64,000 nt of DNA from Sphingomonas sp. Root720 (GCF_001428605.1 NZ_LMID01000011.1:902721-966720), one strand, 5' to 3'; positions 26,174-35,607 are shown, counted from the first letter of the stretch. Numbers and translations: made by a program. The notes: generated by a model not told the origin, from the letters alone.

Positions 26174-27106
26174 TCAGCCTCCCTCGCGCCGGAAGGCATC
26201 GACCATCTCGCGGATGCCGTCCTCCAGCCTGTAGCGCGGCGTATAGGCGATCTCGCGCCGCGCCCGGCCGCCGTCGACGAGCGGGATGGCCGGGATATAG
26301 GCCGGTACCGGATCGGTATGGACCGCGACGCCGGGGCAGAGCCGCCGGACGATCTCCAATATCTCGGTGTCGCTGTAATCATGTTCGGCCGGGACGTTGA
26401 AGATCGCATGTTCGGTCTTCGGCCCCAGCATCGCCTCGATCAGCAGGCCGGCCATGTCGCGGTTGTACATCGGCTGGTGAAGGCCGCTGGGCGACGCCAT
26501 GATGCCGGTCGCGCGGCCGAGCGCGGCTTCGCGGATCGCGTTGTTGAAGACGCCGGTGCCCCCGGTCAGCCGGCCGAGGCCATAGCTGAGCGCGGGGCGG
26601 ATGCCGACCACGTCGAGGCCGAGATCGCGATAGCCGTCGGCGATAACCTCGCACCCCCATTTCGACGCGCCATAAGGCGAGCGCGAGACGGTGGCGTAGT
26701 CCTCGTCGACCGGGGTTCCGTCATAGCCGGAACCAACGCCCAACGCGACGACGCTGCTGGTCCACACGACGCGGCGGACGTCGAGCGCCAGCGCCGCGTC
26801 GAAGATGTTGGCGCTGCCCACCGCGTTGACCTTGAACGCGCCGGCGGGATCGAGCTTGGCCTGGTCGGTGATGAAGGCGGCGAGATGGAGGACATGGTCG
26901 ACCGCGTTCTGCCGCATGACATGCAGCAGCTTGGGCAGGTCGGTGACATCGCCCGACACCACCGTCACGCGCTCCCCGAAATGGGCGATGTTCGCGATAT
27001 TGGGCTTCAGATCATAGACCACGACGCGGTGGCCCTGCTCGACCAGGGCTTCGGCAGCGCACCAGCCGATGAGGCCGGTCCCGCCGGTGATGAGGATGCT
27101 TGCCAT
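26174..27106 (-). CDS. NAD-dependent epimerase/dehydratase family protein (extended SDR)
   Basis: 310 residues. GGTGLIG at 8-14 binds NAD(P), the catalytic motif is YGASK, and the C-terminal domain resembles nucleotide-sugar epimerases and NAD-dependent 3-beta-hydroxysteroid dehydrogenases. Start ATG 27106 is preceded by GGAG. Last gene of a minus-strand run P450, HpaI aldolase, TauD, epimerase. In that context a hydroxyl oxidation of a small-molecule intermediate is likelier than sugar nucleotide metabolism. Confidence 0.87.
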   Translation of the reverse strand: MASILITGGTGLIGWCAAEALVEQGHRVVVYDLKPNIANIAHFGERVTVVSGDVTDLPKLLHVMRQNAVDHVLHLAAFITDQAKLDPAGAFKVNAVGSANIFDAALALDVRRVVWTSSVVALGVGSGYDGTPVDEDYATVSRSPYGASKWGCEVIADGYRDLGLDVVGIRPALSYGLGRLTGGTGVFNNAIREAALGRATGIMASPSGLHQPMYNRDMAGLLIEAMLGPKTEHAIFNVPAEHDYSDTEILEIVRRLCPGVAVHTDPVPAYIPAIPLVDGGRARREIAYTPRYRLEDGIREMVDAFRREGG

Positions 27107-27126
27107 GATGGTCTCCGGTTCGGCGG

Positions 27127-28086
27127 TCAGACGGTGATGTAGTCGCTGCGGTCGATCGCGGCGTCGGCCTCGGTCCGGCCCAGGCCGTAATCCCCCTCGA
27201 TCGTGGTGCGCAGCATCCACCGTTCCTCGTCGGGCGGGCAACCGGTGGCGCTGTGCAGCACCCGCCAATTGTCCCACAGCACCATGTCGCCGAGCTGCCA
27301 GTCGTGAAGGTAGACCTCTTCGCTGCGGACGATATGGTCGGCGACCTCCGCCAGCAGCGCGTCGCCCTCGGCCGTCTCCATTCCCTGGATGCCGACGGCG
27401 AACCAGGGCGAGACGTTGAGCACCTTGCGGCCCGTCTCGCGCTGTTCGTAGACCATCGGGTGGATCACGCGCGGAAAGTCGTCGAGCCGGGCCTGGATGC
27501 TGGCGACGTCGGGGCTGATCCGCACCATCTTCGCGTCGGTGGTACGGCCGAAGCGCTGGTGGGCGGCGTCGAGGTCATATTTGTAGATGACGTTCAATCC
27601 CTCGATCCGCGCCTTGAGCGCATCGGGCAGCGTCCGATAGGCGCCGATCTTGTCGATGAAGCCCGTCTGTCCGAGCCTGCTGGGCAACACCAGCGGGCGC
27701 AGGATACCGCCGCGATTGATGCGGTCGACATAGATCAGGTCCGAATGCCAGGGCAGCCAGGTACCGCGCAGCTCGCCGTCGACGTCGATCAGCCAGCCGG
27801 TCTCGGGCCGGTAGCGCACCGTCATCAGTTCGGGATGCGCGGCGCGCGTCTCGCGGGTCGGGTGCTGGACCAGGGTGCCGAACACGCGACTGAGTTCCAG
27901 ATGGACGTCCTCGCCCTCCAATCCGTGAAAGACGAGAACCCCCTTGTCGGTCCATATCTCGCGCAGCGCCTCGCGGACCCGCGGGTCCGACAGGCGGGTG
28001 GGATCGAGGCCGGTGATCGCGGCGCCGAAGGGCAGGCCGTCGCGCAGCGCGCTGGTCTGGAACGGGGCTTCCATGTCGCTTGTCAT
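27127..28086 (-). CDS. TauD/TfdA-family Fe(II)/2-oxoglutarate-dependent dioxygenase (2)
   Basis: 319 residues. The iron ligands are H114-S-D116 in 'LPWHSDLIY' and the distal H278 in 'NWRVLHSATG', with R293 for 2-oxoglutarate. Members can cleave ethers, sulfonates or hydroxylate. ATG 28086 overlaps the aldolase stop (ATGA); a second ATG at 28074 is possible. Distinct in sequence from the copy at 10323. Its epimerase neighbour begins 20 bases downstream. Confidence 0.92.
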   Translation of the reverse strand: MTSDMEAPFQTSALRDGLPFGAAITGLDPTRLSDPRVREALREIWTDKGVLVFHGLEGEDVHLELSRVFGTLVQHPTRETRAAHPELMTVRYRPETGWLIDVDGELRGTWLPWHSDLIYVDRINRGGILRPLVLPSRLGQTGFIDKIGAYRTLPDALKARIEGLNVIYKYDLDAAHQRFGRTTDAKMVRISPDVASIQARLDDFPRVIHPMVYEQRETGRKVLNVSPWFAVGIQGMETAEGDALLAEVADHIVRSEEVYLHDWQLGDMVLWDNWRVLHSATGCPPDEERWMLRTTIEGDYGLGRTEADAAIDRSDYITV

Positions 28087-28880
28087 CCTCGTCCTTCGGC
28101 GGCGTGGCGGGGAGCGTCACCGGCCGCGCGATGATCGGCGACCAGGCGGCCGACCGTCCGGCGCAGCAGCATCAGTTCCATTTCGACGATCAGCATGTCG
28201 GCATCGTCATAGGTGAAGCCCGCCGGCGCGAGCATGTGCTTGCCCGCGGCCCGGGTGGCGGCCAGCGCGCGTTCCCACGCCGCATCCATCAGATGGCCCT
28301 GGGTCGAGAAATCGATCGCCATGTCGGCGGACAGGTCGCCGGGACCGAACATCACCAGGTCGATCCCGTCCACGGCCAGGATCTCCTCGACATTCTCGAT
28401 CGCCTGGCGCGATTCGAGGATCGGGATGACCATGACATTGTCGTCGGACGCATGGACATGTTCGGGCCAACCCTCGAGCGTGTAGCGGCCGGCGCGGCAG
28501 GCGGGGCACATGCCGCGCCGGCCGCGCGGGGCGTAGCGGCTCGCCGCGACCGCCGCGCGCGCCTGTTCCGCGGTATCGATGTGCGGCACCATCACGCCGT
28601 CCGCACCGGCGTCGAGGGTCGCCTGGATCAGCGTGGGCGCGTTTTCGAGGATGCGCACGAAAGCGATCATATCGCCGGCCCGCGCGGCGCGGACATGCTG
28701 CTCGACCTCGATCCGGCCCAACCGGCCATGCTCGCCGTCGAGCATCACGAAATCGAAGCCGGCATCGGCCATGATGTCGGTCGAGGCCGGATCGAGCGAC
28801 GATATGAAGATTCCGAAGGGCTGCCGCCCGTCCGCGACCATCGCGGACAATCGGCTGCGGGCTTCGAGCAGCTTTGCCAT
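28083..28880 (-). CDS. HpcH/HpaI-family aldolase (4-hydroxy-2-oxovalerate/citrate-lyase-like)
   Basis: 265 residues. The HpaI TIM barrel shows 'FVMLDGEHG' with the metal-binding acidic residue, 'MVPHIDTAEQARAAVAAS' and 'FGPGDLSADM'. The family splits 2-oxo-3-deoxy- or 4-hydroxy-2-oxo acids to pyruvate and an aldehyde (HpaI, MhpE-like, DDG aldolase). GGAGG precedes ATG 28880. It is downstream of the P450 by 22 bases. Together with the next TauD gene it forms an oxidise-then-cleave unit. Confidence 0.9.
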   Translation of the reverse strand: MAKLLEARSRLSAMVADGRQPFGIFISSLDPASTDIMADAGFDFVMLDGEHGRLGRIEVEQHVRAARAGDMIAFVRILENAPTLIQATLDAGADGVMVPHIDTAEQARAAVAASRYAPRGRRGMCPACRAGRYTLEGWPEHVHASDDNVMVIPILESRQAIENVEEILAVDGIDLVMFGPGDLSADMAIDFSTQGHLMDAAWERALAATRAAGKHMLAPAGFTYDDADMLIVEMELMLLRRTVGRLVADHRAAGDAPRHAAEGRG

Positions 28881-28902
28881 CTCGTTCCTCCCTGCTGTTG
28901 GT

Positions 28903-30165
28903 TCAGGCCGCCATGCGCGGCTTTGCGGTGAAACGGACCGGCAGGCTCTTGAGCACGGTGTGCTTGTTCGAGACGAGCCACTCGCAAGGTCCGGCGACTT
29001 CCATGTCGGGCACATGATCGAGCAGCGCGGTGATCATGAGCTGCATTTCCATGCGGGCGAGATGCCGGCCGATGCAGCTATGCTCGCCCACGCCGAAGCC
29101 GAGATGCGGGTTCGGCTTGCGGCCGACGTCGAAGCGATAGGGATCTTCGAACACGGTCTCGTCGCGGTTGGCCGACACGAGCCAGGCCACCACCCAGTCT
29201 CCCTCGCGGATCGTCCTGCCGCCGATTTCGACGTCGCGGGTGGCGATGCGGAATTTGTGCATGGCCGGGTTCACCCAGCGCACGATTTCGTCGATCGCGA
29301 GGTTCATCAACTCGGGCTGGTCGCGCAGGCGTGCCATCTCGCTCGGGGTGTTGAGCAATTCGAGCATGCCGATCGAAACGGTGTCGCGCGTCGTTTCCAG
29401 CCCAGCGGCGACGATCGAGAAACACCACCAGCCGACGTCGCGCTCGCTCAGCTTCTCGCCGTCGATCTCCAGATTGCCGATCACGCTGGTGAAGTCGTCG
29501 GTCGGCGCGCCGCGCCGGCGCATCGCCAGCTCGAACATATAGTCGAACAGCGCGCGCATGTTGGTCTGCTGCGTCTTCAGCGGATCGCCGTCGATCTGGT
29601 AGAAGGGGTCCTGCGCGCCGAGGAAGGCGGCGCAATGATAGCGGATGCGTTCCTGGTCGCGCTCGGGAACGCCCATCATCTCGCAGACGATCCGGGTCGG
29701 CAGCTGGGCGGCGACATCGTCGACCAGATCGCATTCGCCGCGCGGCAGGATCTCGTCGATGATGCGGTCGACGCATCGCTGGACGCGCCCCAGCATCGGG
29801 GCGAGCGTCGGCGCCGAGAAGAATTTGTTGAAGGGCCGCCGCAGGGTCATGTGGCGGGGCGGGTCGGTGTGGGTGGGGATGAAGCCATAGCCGCCGGCGA
29901 TCCTTTCCGCTTCGTCGGGCTCCCGCGCGGATAGCGGCATCAGGCCGCCGAGACGGGAACTGAAGCTGTGCGGATCCTTCAGGATCGCGACGCAATCGGC
30001 ATGGCGGCTGACCGACCAGAAGGGGCGGGCGGCGGTGCCGTCGGTCCAGCGCACCGGTTCCTCGGTGCGCAGGCGCCTGAACAGTTCGTGATGCCCGCCC
30101 CCCGCGAAGAAGGCGGGATCGGTCAGCTGCCGGTCTATCTCGTTCGGCAAGGTGTCGCTGGTCAT
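28903..30165 (-). CDS. Cytochrome P450 (2)
   Basis: 420 residues. The I-helix motif is AAGLETT at 253-259, with G-L-E-T at the position of the conserved A/GGxD/ET. ExxR is E293-R296. The haem loop FGVGEHSCIG has the thiolate at C364. ATG 30165 is preceded by GGGAAGA. First gene of a tight minus-strand operon with the HpaI aldolase, TauD-type dioxygenase and epimerase, a suggestive route for cleaving an oxidised side chain. Divergent from the deazaflavin reductase at 30351. No ferredoxin partner nearby. Confidence 0.95.
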   Translation of the reverse strand: MTSDTLPNEIDRQLTDPAFFAGGGHHELFRRLRTEEPVRWTDGTAARPFWSVSRHADCVAILKDPHSFSSRLGGLMPLSAREPDEAERIAGGYGFIPTHTDPPRHMTLRRPFNKFFSAPTLAPMLGRVQRCVDRIIDEILPRGECDLVDDVAAQLPTRIVCEMMGVPERDQERIRYHCAAFLGAQDPFYQIDGDPLKTQQTNMRALFDYMFELAMRRRGAPTDDFTSVIGNLEIDGEKLSERDVGWWCFSIVAAGLETTRDTVSIGMLELLNTPSEMARLRDQPELMNLAIDEIVRWVNPAMHKFRIATRDVEIGGRTIREGDWVVAWLVSANRDETVFEDPYRFDVGRKPNPHLGFGVGEHSCIGRHLARMEMQLMITALLDHVPDMEVAGPCEWLVSNKHTVLKSLPVRFTAKPRMAA

Positions 30166-30350
30166 GTCGATCTTCCCATGGGGCGTTCGGCCATTGGGTA
30201 TCGCATCCGCGGCGAATGCGGCCGGTGCGCCTTTTAAGGGAAGTGGCGACTTCTTTGGGCGTTGGAGCAAAAGGCCGTCGTCGGATGGCGGCGGCCCATG
30301 CGGCCATGATAGCGCTCGCGGCCTATTCACGGGACAAGGGAGCGAGCGGA

Positions 30351-30839
30351 ATGTTGGCCAGCGTGATCCGGACCAGGCCCGGGAAGCAGTTCGTGCAGTT
30401 CATGCGTGGCGATACCGGCAAGAAGATCGACAAGTTCCTGGTCCGGACGACGGGCTTCTCGCTGCTGATGAAGACCTTCTCGGCGATGGTCGGTTTTCCG
30501 CCGATGCCGGTGCTGATGATCTACACGATCGGACGGAAGTCGGGCGTCGAGCGGTCGACGGTGATGCCCTATGTCGAGATGGACGGGTTGATCTACCTGA
30601 TCGGATCGAACGGGGCGAAGACCAACGATCCGTTCTGGATGGAGAATCTGCGCGCCAATCCGCGCGCGAAGATCATCGTCGACCGCAGGACCAGCCTGCG
30701 CCGGGCCCGCTTCCTCGACTTCGATTCCGATGAGCGGGCGAAGCTCTGGGCTTTCGCCGAGACCAAGACGCCGCAATATGCGACCTACCAGAACAGCACG
30801 ACACGGCCGATTCCCGTCGTCGCGCTCGAACCGGCCTGA
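30351..30839 (+). CDS. Deazaflavin (F420)-dependent nitroreductase/quinone reductase, Ddn family
   Basis: 162 residues. GRKSG is at 61-65, 'MDGLIYLIGSNGAK' follows and then 'WMENLRANPRAKI'; the C-terminus is 'YATYQNSTTRPIPVVALEP'. This matches the Ddn/FDR family of F420H2-dependent nitroreductases and quinone reductases. Mycobacterial Ddn activates pretomanid and reduces quinones. ATG 30351 sits behind AAGGGAG; frames from 30216 add residues with no family similarity. Its stop is nine bases from the stop of the LLM gene. Together with the FO synthase it argues that F420 is made and used in this organism. Confidence 0.87.
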   Translation: MLASVIRTRPGKQFVQFMRGDTGKKIDKFLVRTTGFSLLMKTFSAMVGFPPMPVLMIYTIGRKSGVERSTVMPYVEMDGLIYLIGSNGAKTNDPFWMENLRANPRAKIIVDRRTSLRRARFLDFDSDERAKLWAFAETKTPQYATYQNSTTRPIPVVALEPA

Positions 30840-30848
30840 GCGCGACGC

Positions 30849-31886
30849 TCAGCGGAAGGCGGGCATCACCTCCCGCCCGAACAATTCGATCTGCGCGCGC
30901 AGCCGCGCATAATCCTGTCCATGCGCGCCGCGTCCGAAGTCGACGATCAGATAGTCGCAATCGGTCGCGGCAACGCAGGATCGCAGCGCCGCGATGCAGT
31001 CCTCCGGCGTGCCGCCGACGATCTGGTCGGGCGGCAGATCCGACAGGCGCAGGCGCTTGCCCGAGCCGAGCTTGGCAACGAAGGCTTCGTCGAACGGAAC
31101 ACCGAGGCGGACATAATCGCGATAGACGTCCAGGATCGGCGGCAGCCACTCGTCCTCGACCTGCCGCCGGGTCGGTGCGATGCCGATCTTGCGGTTGAGC
31201 GCGACCGCGCCCGGGCGGCTGGCGATGCGGCTGTCCGCGCGGAACCTGGCGATCTTCGGGCCCAGCGACGCCGCGCTTTCGATATTGTCGGTCAGCCAGC
31301 CGTCGCCCAGGCGCGCGGCGCGCGCGATCGCGCCGTCGACCTGCGCACCGATCCATATCGGCGGCGACGGCTTCTGCACCGGTTTGGGGCTGACGTCCGC
31401 GCCGTTCACCGTGAAATGCTTCCCATCGAAGCGGACCGGCTCGTCGCTCCACGCCTGGCGCAGGATCGCGATCGCCTCCTCGAACCGGCCGACGCGCTTC
31501 TTGTAGTCGAGGCCGATCTGCTCGAATTCATAAGGGCGATAGCCGATCGCCGCGCCGAGGATGATCCGACCGTTCGATATCTCGTCGACCATCGCCACCT
31601 GCTCGGCGATATCGAGCGGGTCGTGCAGCGGCAGGATGCAGATGTTGGTGCACAGCCGCAGCGTCGAGGTGCGCGCCGCCAGAGCCGCCAGCGCGACCAT
31701 CGGCTGCGGGGAGTCGATACGCTCGGGGGTGAAGCGGTGATGACCGACGGTGCCGAGGTCGAAACCGAGATCCTCGGCGAGCGCGGCGAGCTCATAGGTG
31801 CGCTCCCATCGGATCTTCCATCCGCCATGGGGTTCGGTGGCGCGCGGAAAACCGGTGAGGGTGGGGATGGAAAGGCCGAATTTCAC
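30849..31886 (-). CDS. LLM-class flavin/F420-dependent oxidoreductase
   Basis: 345 residues, luciferase-like TIM barrel, with 'FGLSIPTLTG', 'LRLCTNICILPLHDPLDIAEQVAMVD' and 'NGRIILGAAIGYRPYEF'. Some LLM members use FMN and others F420 (reductases and dehydrogenases of the Fgd/Mer type). GTG 31886 is the start, behind GGAGACAG; the ATG at 31919 is a weaker candidate. It converges with the Ddn-type gene. I favour an F420 enzyme from the neighbourhood, but the sequence alone does not settle FMN versus F420. Confidence 0.85.
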   Translation of the reverse strand: MKFGLSIPTLTGFPRATEPHGGWKIRWERTYELAALAEDLGFDLGTVGHHRFTPERIDSPQPMVALAALAARTSTLRLCTNICILPLHDPLDIAEQVAMVDEISNGRIILGAAIGYRPYEFEQIGLDYKKRVGRFEEAIAILRQAWSDEPVRFDGKHFTVNGADVSPKPVQKPSPPIWIGAQVDGAIARAARLGDGWLTDNIESAASLGPKIARFRADSRIASRPGAVALNRKIGIAPTRRQVEDEWLPPILDVYRDYVRLGVPFDEAFVAKLGSGKRLRLSDLPPDQIVGGTPEDCIAALRSCVAATDCDYLIVDFGRGAHGQDYARLRAQIELFGREVMPAFR

Positions 31887-32063
31887 CGTCTGTCTCCTGC
31901 GCCATGATCGGTCGGCCATGGCTTAGCGGGCGCGGCCGGGTCCCATCACCGCCAATGGCTTAGGTTTCCGCGACAAGCCTTTGCCATTCCGCCGCCTGCC
32001 CTTGCCGCGCGGGCGCCGGCTGTGCGCATGCTCCACCACCACAGCCGGAACATGGAGGCGAGG

Positions 32064-32774
32064 ATGATCGAGCTGTTCTATTGGACGTCGGCGAACGCGC
32101 AGAAGATCCTGATCTTCCTGGAAGAGGTCGGCGGCATGTTCACGCTCACGCCGCTGAATGTCGGCAGGGGCGAGCAATATCTGCCGGACTTCGTCCGCAT
32201 CTCGCCGAACAGCCGCATTCCGGCAATCGTCGACCATGCGCCGGCCTTTTCCGACGAGCCGCTGGCGATCTTCGAATCGGGCGCGATCCTGATCTACCTC
32301 GCCGAGAAGTTCGGCGCGCATCTGTCGGCCGATCCGGTGCGACGGATGGAGACGCTGCAATGGCTGTTCTGGCAGGTCGGCGGCCTCGGCCCGATGGGCG
32401 GCCAGATCGTCCACTTCCGCAATTACGCGCCCGAGCCGATCGACTATGCGCTCAAGCGCTACGGGGCCGAGAACGAGCGGCTGCTCGCGGTGCTCGATCG
32501 TCGCCTGCAGGGCCGTGACTATATCGCCGGTGCCTATTCGATCGCCGATATGGCCTGCTTCCCGTGGATCTTCGCCCATGCCCGCCGCGACCAGATCGAC
32601 CTGGACGCCTTGCCCGACCTCAAGCGCTGGTTCCTGTCGATCCGCGAACGCCCGGCGGTCGAGCGCGCCTATGCGACGATGGCGGACTTCACCGGCGGCC
32701 CCGTCGTCAAGAACCACGCGATGATGGACGACGAAGCGCGCCGCATCCTGTTCGGTGCGCATGCCGTCAAATGA
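32064..32774 (+). CDS. Glutathione S-transferase (Nu-class-like)
   Basis: 236 residues, with 'NAQKILIFLEEVG', 'NSRIPAIVDHAP' and 'FESGAILIYLAEKFG'. The GST-like C-terminal helical domain follows. It is paralogous to 25420-26127. Start ATG 32064 has GGAGGCGAGG ahead. Diverges from the LLM gene. It probably acts on reactive products of the oxidative pathway, or as a disulfide reductase. Confidence 0.92.
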   Translation: MIELFYWTSANAQKILIFLEEVGGMFTLTPLNVGRGEQYLPDFVRISPNSRIPAIVDHAPAFSDEPLAIFESGAILIYLAEKFGAHLSADPVRRMETLQWLFWQVGGLGPMGGQIVHFRNYAPEPIDYALKRYGAENERLLAVLDRRLQGRDYIAGAYSIADMACFPWIFAHARRDQIDLDALPDLKRWFLSIRERPAVERAYATMADFTGGPVVKNHAMMDDEARRILFGAHAVK

Positions 32775-32836
32775 CTATGTGAACGCACCGGGACGATACG
32801 GCCCCGCCGGCGGATCGCTTCGGACGGAATTTCAGC

Positions 32837-32855
32837 GAAAATCCCGCGGATTTTC
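32837..32855. repeat. Perfect inverted repeat upstream of the TonB receptor
   Basis: GAAAATCC (32837-32844), a three-base CGC spacer, GGATTTTC (32848-32855). It lies about 200 bases before the receptor at 33054 and 63 bases after the GST stop. TCC follows, so it may be an operator or a weak terminator of the GST gene. Compare 38078-38103. Confidence 0.45.
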
Positions 32856-33053
32856 TCCACAATCTCTTCCGCGCGCGAGCATGCGCGCATAGCGCGGGGG
32901 GGATGCGCCGAAATCCAAAATGAAGCTCTCATCCGATAATCGAAACGGGGAAGGCAAAAGAGCGCGTTGGTCTAAGAAAGCATCGTCGGACGCGTTCGTC
33001 CGCCGCAAATCTCAGGGTCGAAGAATACCCGTTCAGGCATTGGGGAGGACCGC

Positions 33054-35543
33054 ATGATTTCCAGAAAGATTCTGCTGCTCTCGGCATCGGCGCTGGCCGC
33101 GATGCCGATGGGCGCGTTCGCGCAGGATGTCGCGCCGCAGGCTTCGGCTCGCGATACGGACACGGCCGAGATCGTCGTGACCGCGCAGCGCCGCGAACAG
33201 TTGCTGTCCGACGTGGGCATGTCGATCAGCGCGATCGGCGGCGAGGCGCTGCGCACCCGCAACTTCACCGATGTCGGGGACCTGTCTAAGCTCGTTCCCG
33301 GCCTGTCGGTCAGCGACAGCGGCTTCAGCACGCCGATCTACACGCTGCGCGGCGTCGGCATCAACGAGCCGTCGATCGGTTCGAGCTCCTCGGTCGCCAT
33401 CTATGTCGACGAAGTTCCGCTCGCCTATCCGGTGATGACGCAGGGCACCACGCTCGATCTGCAGCGGGTCGAGGTGCTGAAGGGTCCGCAGGGGACGCTC
33501 TACGGCCAGAACTCGACCGGCGGCGCGATCAACTATATCGCCAACAAGCCGACCGACGAATTCTCGGCCGGTATTTCGGCGACGCTCGGCCGCTTCATGC
33601 GCGGCAATGTCGAAGGCTTCGTCAGCGGCCCGCTCGCGCCGACCCTGAAGGCACGCGTCGCGGTACGCGGCAGCTTCGGCGACACCTGGCAGCAGAGCCT
33701 CACCCGCGATGATGGCCTCGGCAAGGTCCGCAACTTCACTGGCCGCGCGATCGTCGAATGGGAGCCCGCCGAGACCTTCAAGGTGACGTTCAACGCCAAT
33801 GGCTGGATCGACAAGTCGGACACCGTGGCGCCGCAGCTCGTCTCGGTCTTTCCGGGCAATTCGTTCAATGTCGACCGCAACCTGGTGGTGCTCGATGCCG
33901 GCAACCCCGCCAGTTGCAGCGCCCCGGTCGGCCGCCTGCCGGGCTGCCCGATCAACGCGCGGACCGGAGCGCGGATCACCGCCGCGACCGATCCGGTCGT
34001 CACTCGCCCGGGTCTCCTGCCCGGCAGCAACGCCCGCCGGGCCGACTGGGACGCGGGCCAGGATTTCGATCGCGACGACAAGTTCTACCAGGGTTCGGTG
34101 CGCGCCGAATGGCAGCTCAACGACGAACTGGCGCTGACGTCGATCACCTCCTACGCCCATCTGAAGCGTGAGCAGAACGCCGAGTTCGACGGCACGGCGG
34201 CGTCGGAAAATCTCCGTAATTTCCAGCGCGGTACGATCAAGTCCTTCGCGCAGGAAATCCGCTTCACCGCCGATTTCTCCGGCGTCCACTGGCTGGTCGG
34301 CGCCAATTATGGCCGCGACCGCACCAGTGACGACGTCGCGCAGTTCCTCCGCAACGCGTCGGCCGTGCAGAATCTGTTCGGCTTCACGTCGAACGGCGGC
34401 GAGATCTTCGCGCGTCAGCGGATCAAGAACTGGGCGATCTTCAGCAGTATCGATATCCCGATCACCGACCGGATCACCGTGTCGGGCGGCATTCGCCTGA
34501 GCGAGGACACCCGCAAGTTCCGCGGCTGCGGCGCGCCGATCGACGATTTCTCGGGCCCGGGCTATACTGCGCTCGTCAACACGTTCCGCGGCGGCGCCGG
34601 GCTGGCCCCGATCGCGCAGCTCCGGGCCGGGGACTGCTATTCCTTCTACACGACGGCGGCGACGCAACAGCAGGATACGGCGGGCCTGCCGCTGCTGACC
34701 CCGGGCTTCGCCAACCGCACGCTGAAGCAGGACAATGTCCCCTGGAACGTCAACCTGAACTACAAGCCCTCGTCGAACTCGCTGCTCTACGGGCGGGTCA
34801 GCCGCGGCTTCAAGGCCGGCAACTTCTCGACGCTCAACACGACCGACAACGTTGCGTACAACCCGGTCGTCCAGGAAGAGCTCACGGCCTATGAACTGGG
34901 CGGCCGCTTCAATCTCGGCCGGCTGTTCCGCTTCGAAGCGGCGCTGTTCCGCTACGACTATACCAACAAGCAACTGCGCGCCCGCGTCTTCGTCGGCCCG
35001 CCGTTCGGCAACATCAACGCCCAGGACACGATCCCCAAGTCGCGTCTGAAGGGCTTCGAGGCCTCGGCCACGCTGCGTCCGATGGACGGACTGACCCTCG
35101 GCGCCAGCGGCACCTATATCGAGAGCAAGATCCTCCGCTACACCGGTCAGACGGTCGACGGCGTCCTGCAGGACCAGTCGGGATCGCCGTTCAATTTCAC
35201 GCCGAAATACAGCGTGAACGGCGACATTAACTATGAACGGCCGGTCAGCAGCAGCCTCAACGGCTTTGTCGGGGTGAACGTCTCCTACCGCAGCAGCACC
35301 TCGGCTGTGTTCACGCCGCCGACGCCGCAGCCCAATCTCGAGCCGTTCGATATCAAGGACTACATGCTGGTCGACGGCCAGCTCGGCGTCGAGGATGCGG
35401 ACGGCCGCTGGAAGGCGTTCATCTGGGGCAAGAACATCTTCAACAAATATTATTGGACGAACGTGATCCGCGTGTCGGAGGTCATCGTCCGCTTCCCGGG
35501 CATGCCGGCGACCTACGGGGCGACCGTCTCGTTCAAGTTCTGA
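33054..35543 (+). CDS. TonB-dependent receptor (1)
   Basis: 829 residues. A signal peptide is cut after A23 (AFA/Q). A TonB box is at 39-44 (EIVVTA). The plug domain carries 'GVGINEPSIG' and 'RVEVLKGPQGTLYGQN', and the C-terminal beta-barrel ends in aromatic F (GATVSFKF), which the BAM machinery recognises. GGGGAGGA precedes the ATG. Imports siderophores, vitamins, oligosaccharides or hydrophobics; no substrate is readable. A strong terminator follows, separating it from the MFS gene. Confidence 0.95.
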   Translation: MISRKILLLSASALAAMPMGAFAQDVAPQASARDTDTAEIVVTAQRREQLLSDVGMSISAIGGEALRTRNFTDVGDLSKLVPGLSVSDSGFSTPIYTLRGVGINEPSIGSSSSVAIYVDEVPLAYPVMTQGTTLDLQRVEVLKGPQGTLYGQNSTGGAINYIANKPTDEFSAGISATLGRFMRGNVEGFVSGPLAPTLKARVAVRGSFGDTWQQSLTRDDGLGKVRNFTGRAIVEWEPAETFKVTFNANGWIDKSDTVAPQLVSVFPGNSFNVDRNLVVLDAGNPASCSAPVGRLPGCPINARTGARITAATDPVVTRPGLLPGSNARRADWDAGQDFDRDDKFYQGSVRAEWQLNDELALTSITSYAHLKREQNAEFDGTAASENLRNFQRGTIKSFAQEIRFTADFSGVHWLVGANYGRDRTSDDVAQFLRNASAVQNLFGFTSNGGEIFARQRIKNWAIFSSIDIPITDRITVSGGIRLSEDTRKFRGCGAPIDDFSGPGYTALVNTFRGGAGLAPIAQLRAGDCYSFYTTAATQQQDTAGLPLLTPGFANRTLKQDNVPWNVNLNYKPSSNSLLYGRVSRGFKAGNFSTLNTTDNVAYNPVVQEELTAYELGGRFNLGRLFRFEAALFRYDYTNKQLRARVFVGPPFGNINAQDTIPKSRLKGFEASATLRPMDGLTLGASGTYIESKILRYTGQTVDGVLQDQSGSPFNFTPKYSVNGDINYERPVSSSLNGFVGVNVSYRSSTSAVFTPPTPQPNLEPFDIKDYMLVDGQLGVEDADGRWKAFIWGKNIFNKYYWTNVIRVSEVIVRFPGMPATYGATVSFKF

Positions 35544-35552
35544 CCAAGGCGG

Positions 35553-35584
35553 GGGCCGCCGGACGAGGCGTCCGGCGGCCCTTT
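35553..35584 (+). terminator. Intrinsic terminator after the TonB receptor
   Basis: GGGCCGCCGGACG (35553-35565) pairs perfectly over 13 bases with CGTCCGGCGGCCC (35569-35581) around an AGG loop. TTT follows. It lies ten bases after the receptor stop. Confidence 0.9.
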
Positions 35585-35607
35585 CCGTTCCGGGAGCAGG
35601 TGTCCGA

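Noticed and set aside
33033..34973. ~650-codon antisense frame over the TonB receptor
   Set aside because: The sense strand encodes a signal peptide, TonB box and barrel; the antisense has no motif.
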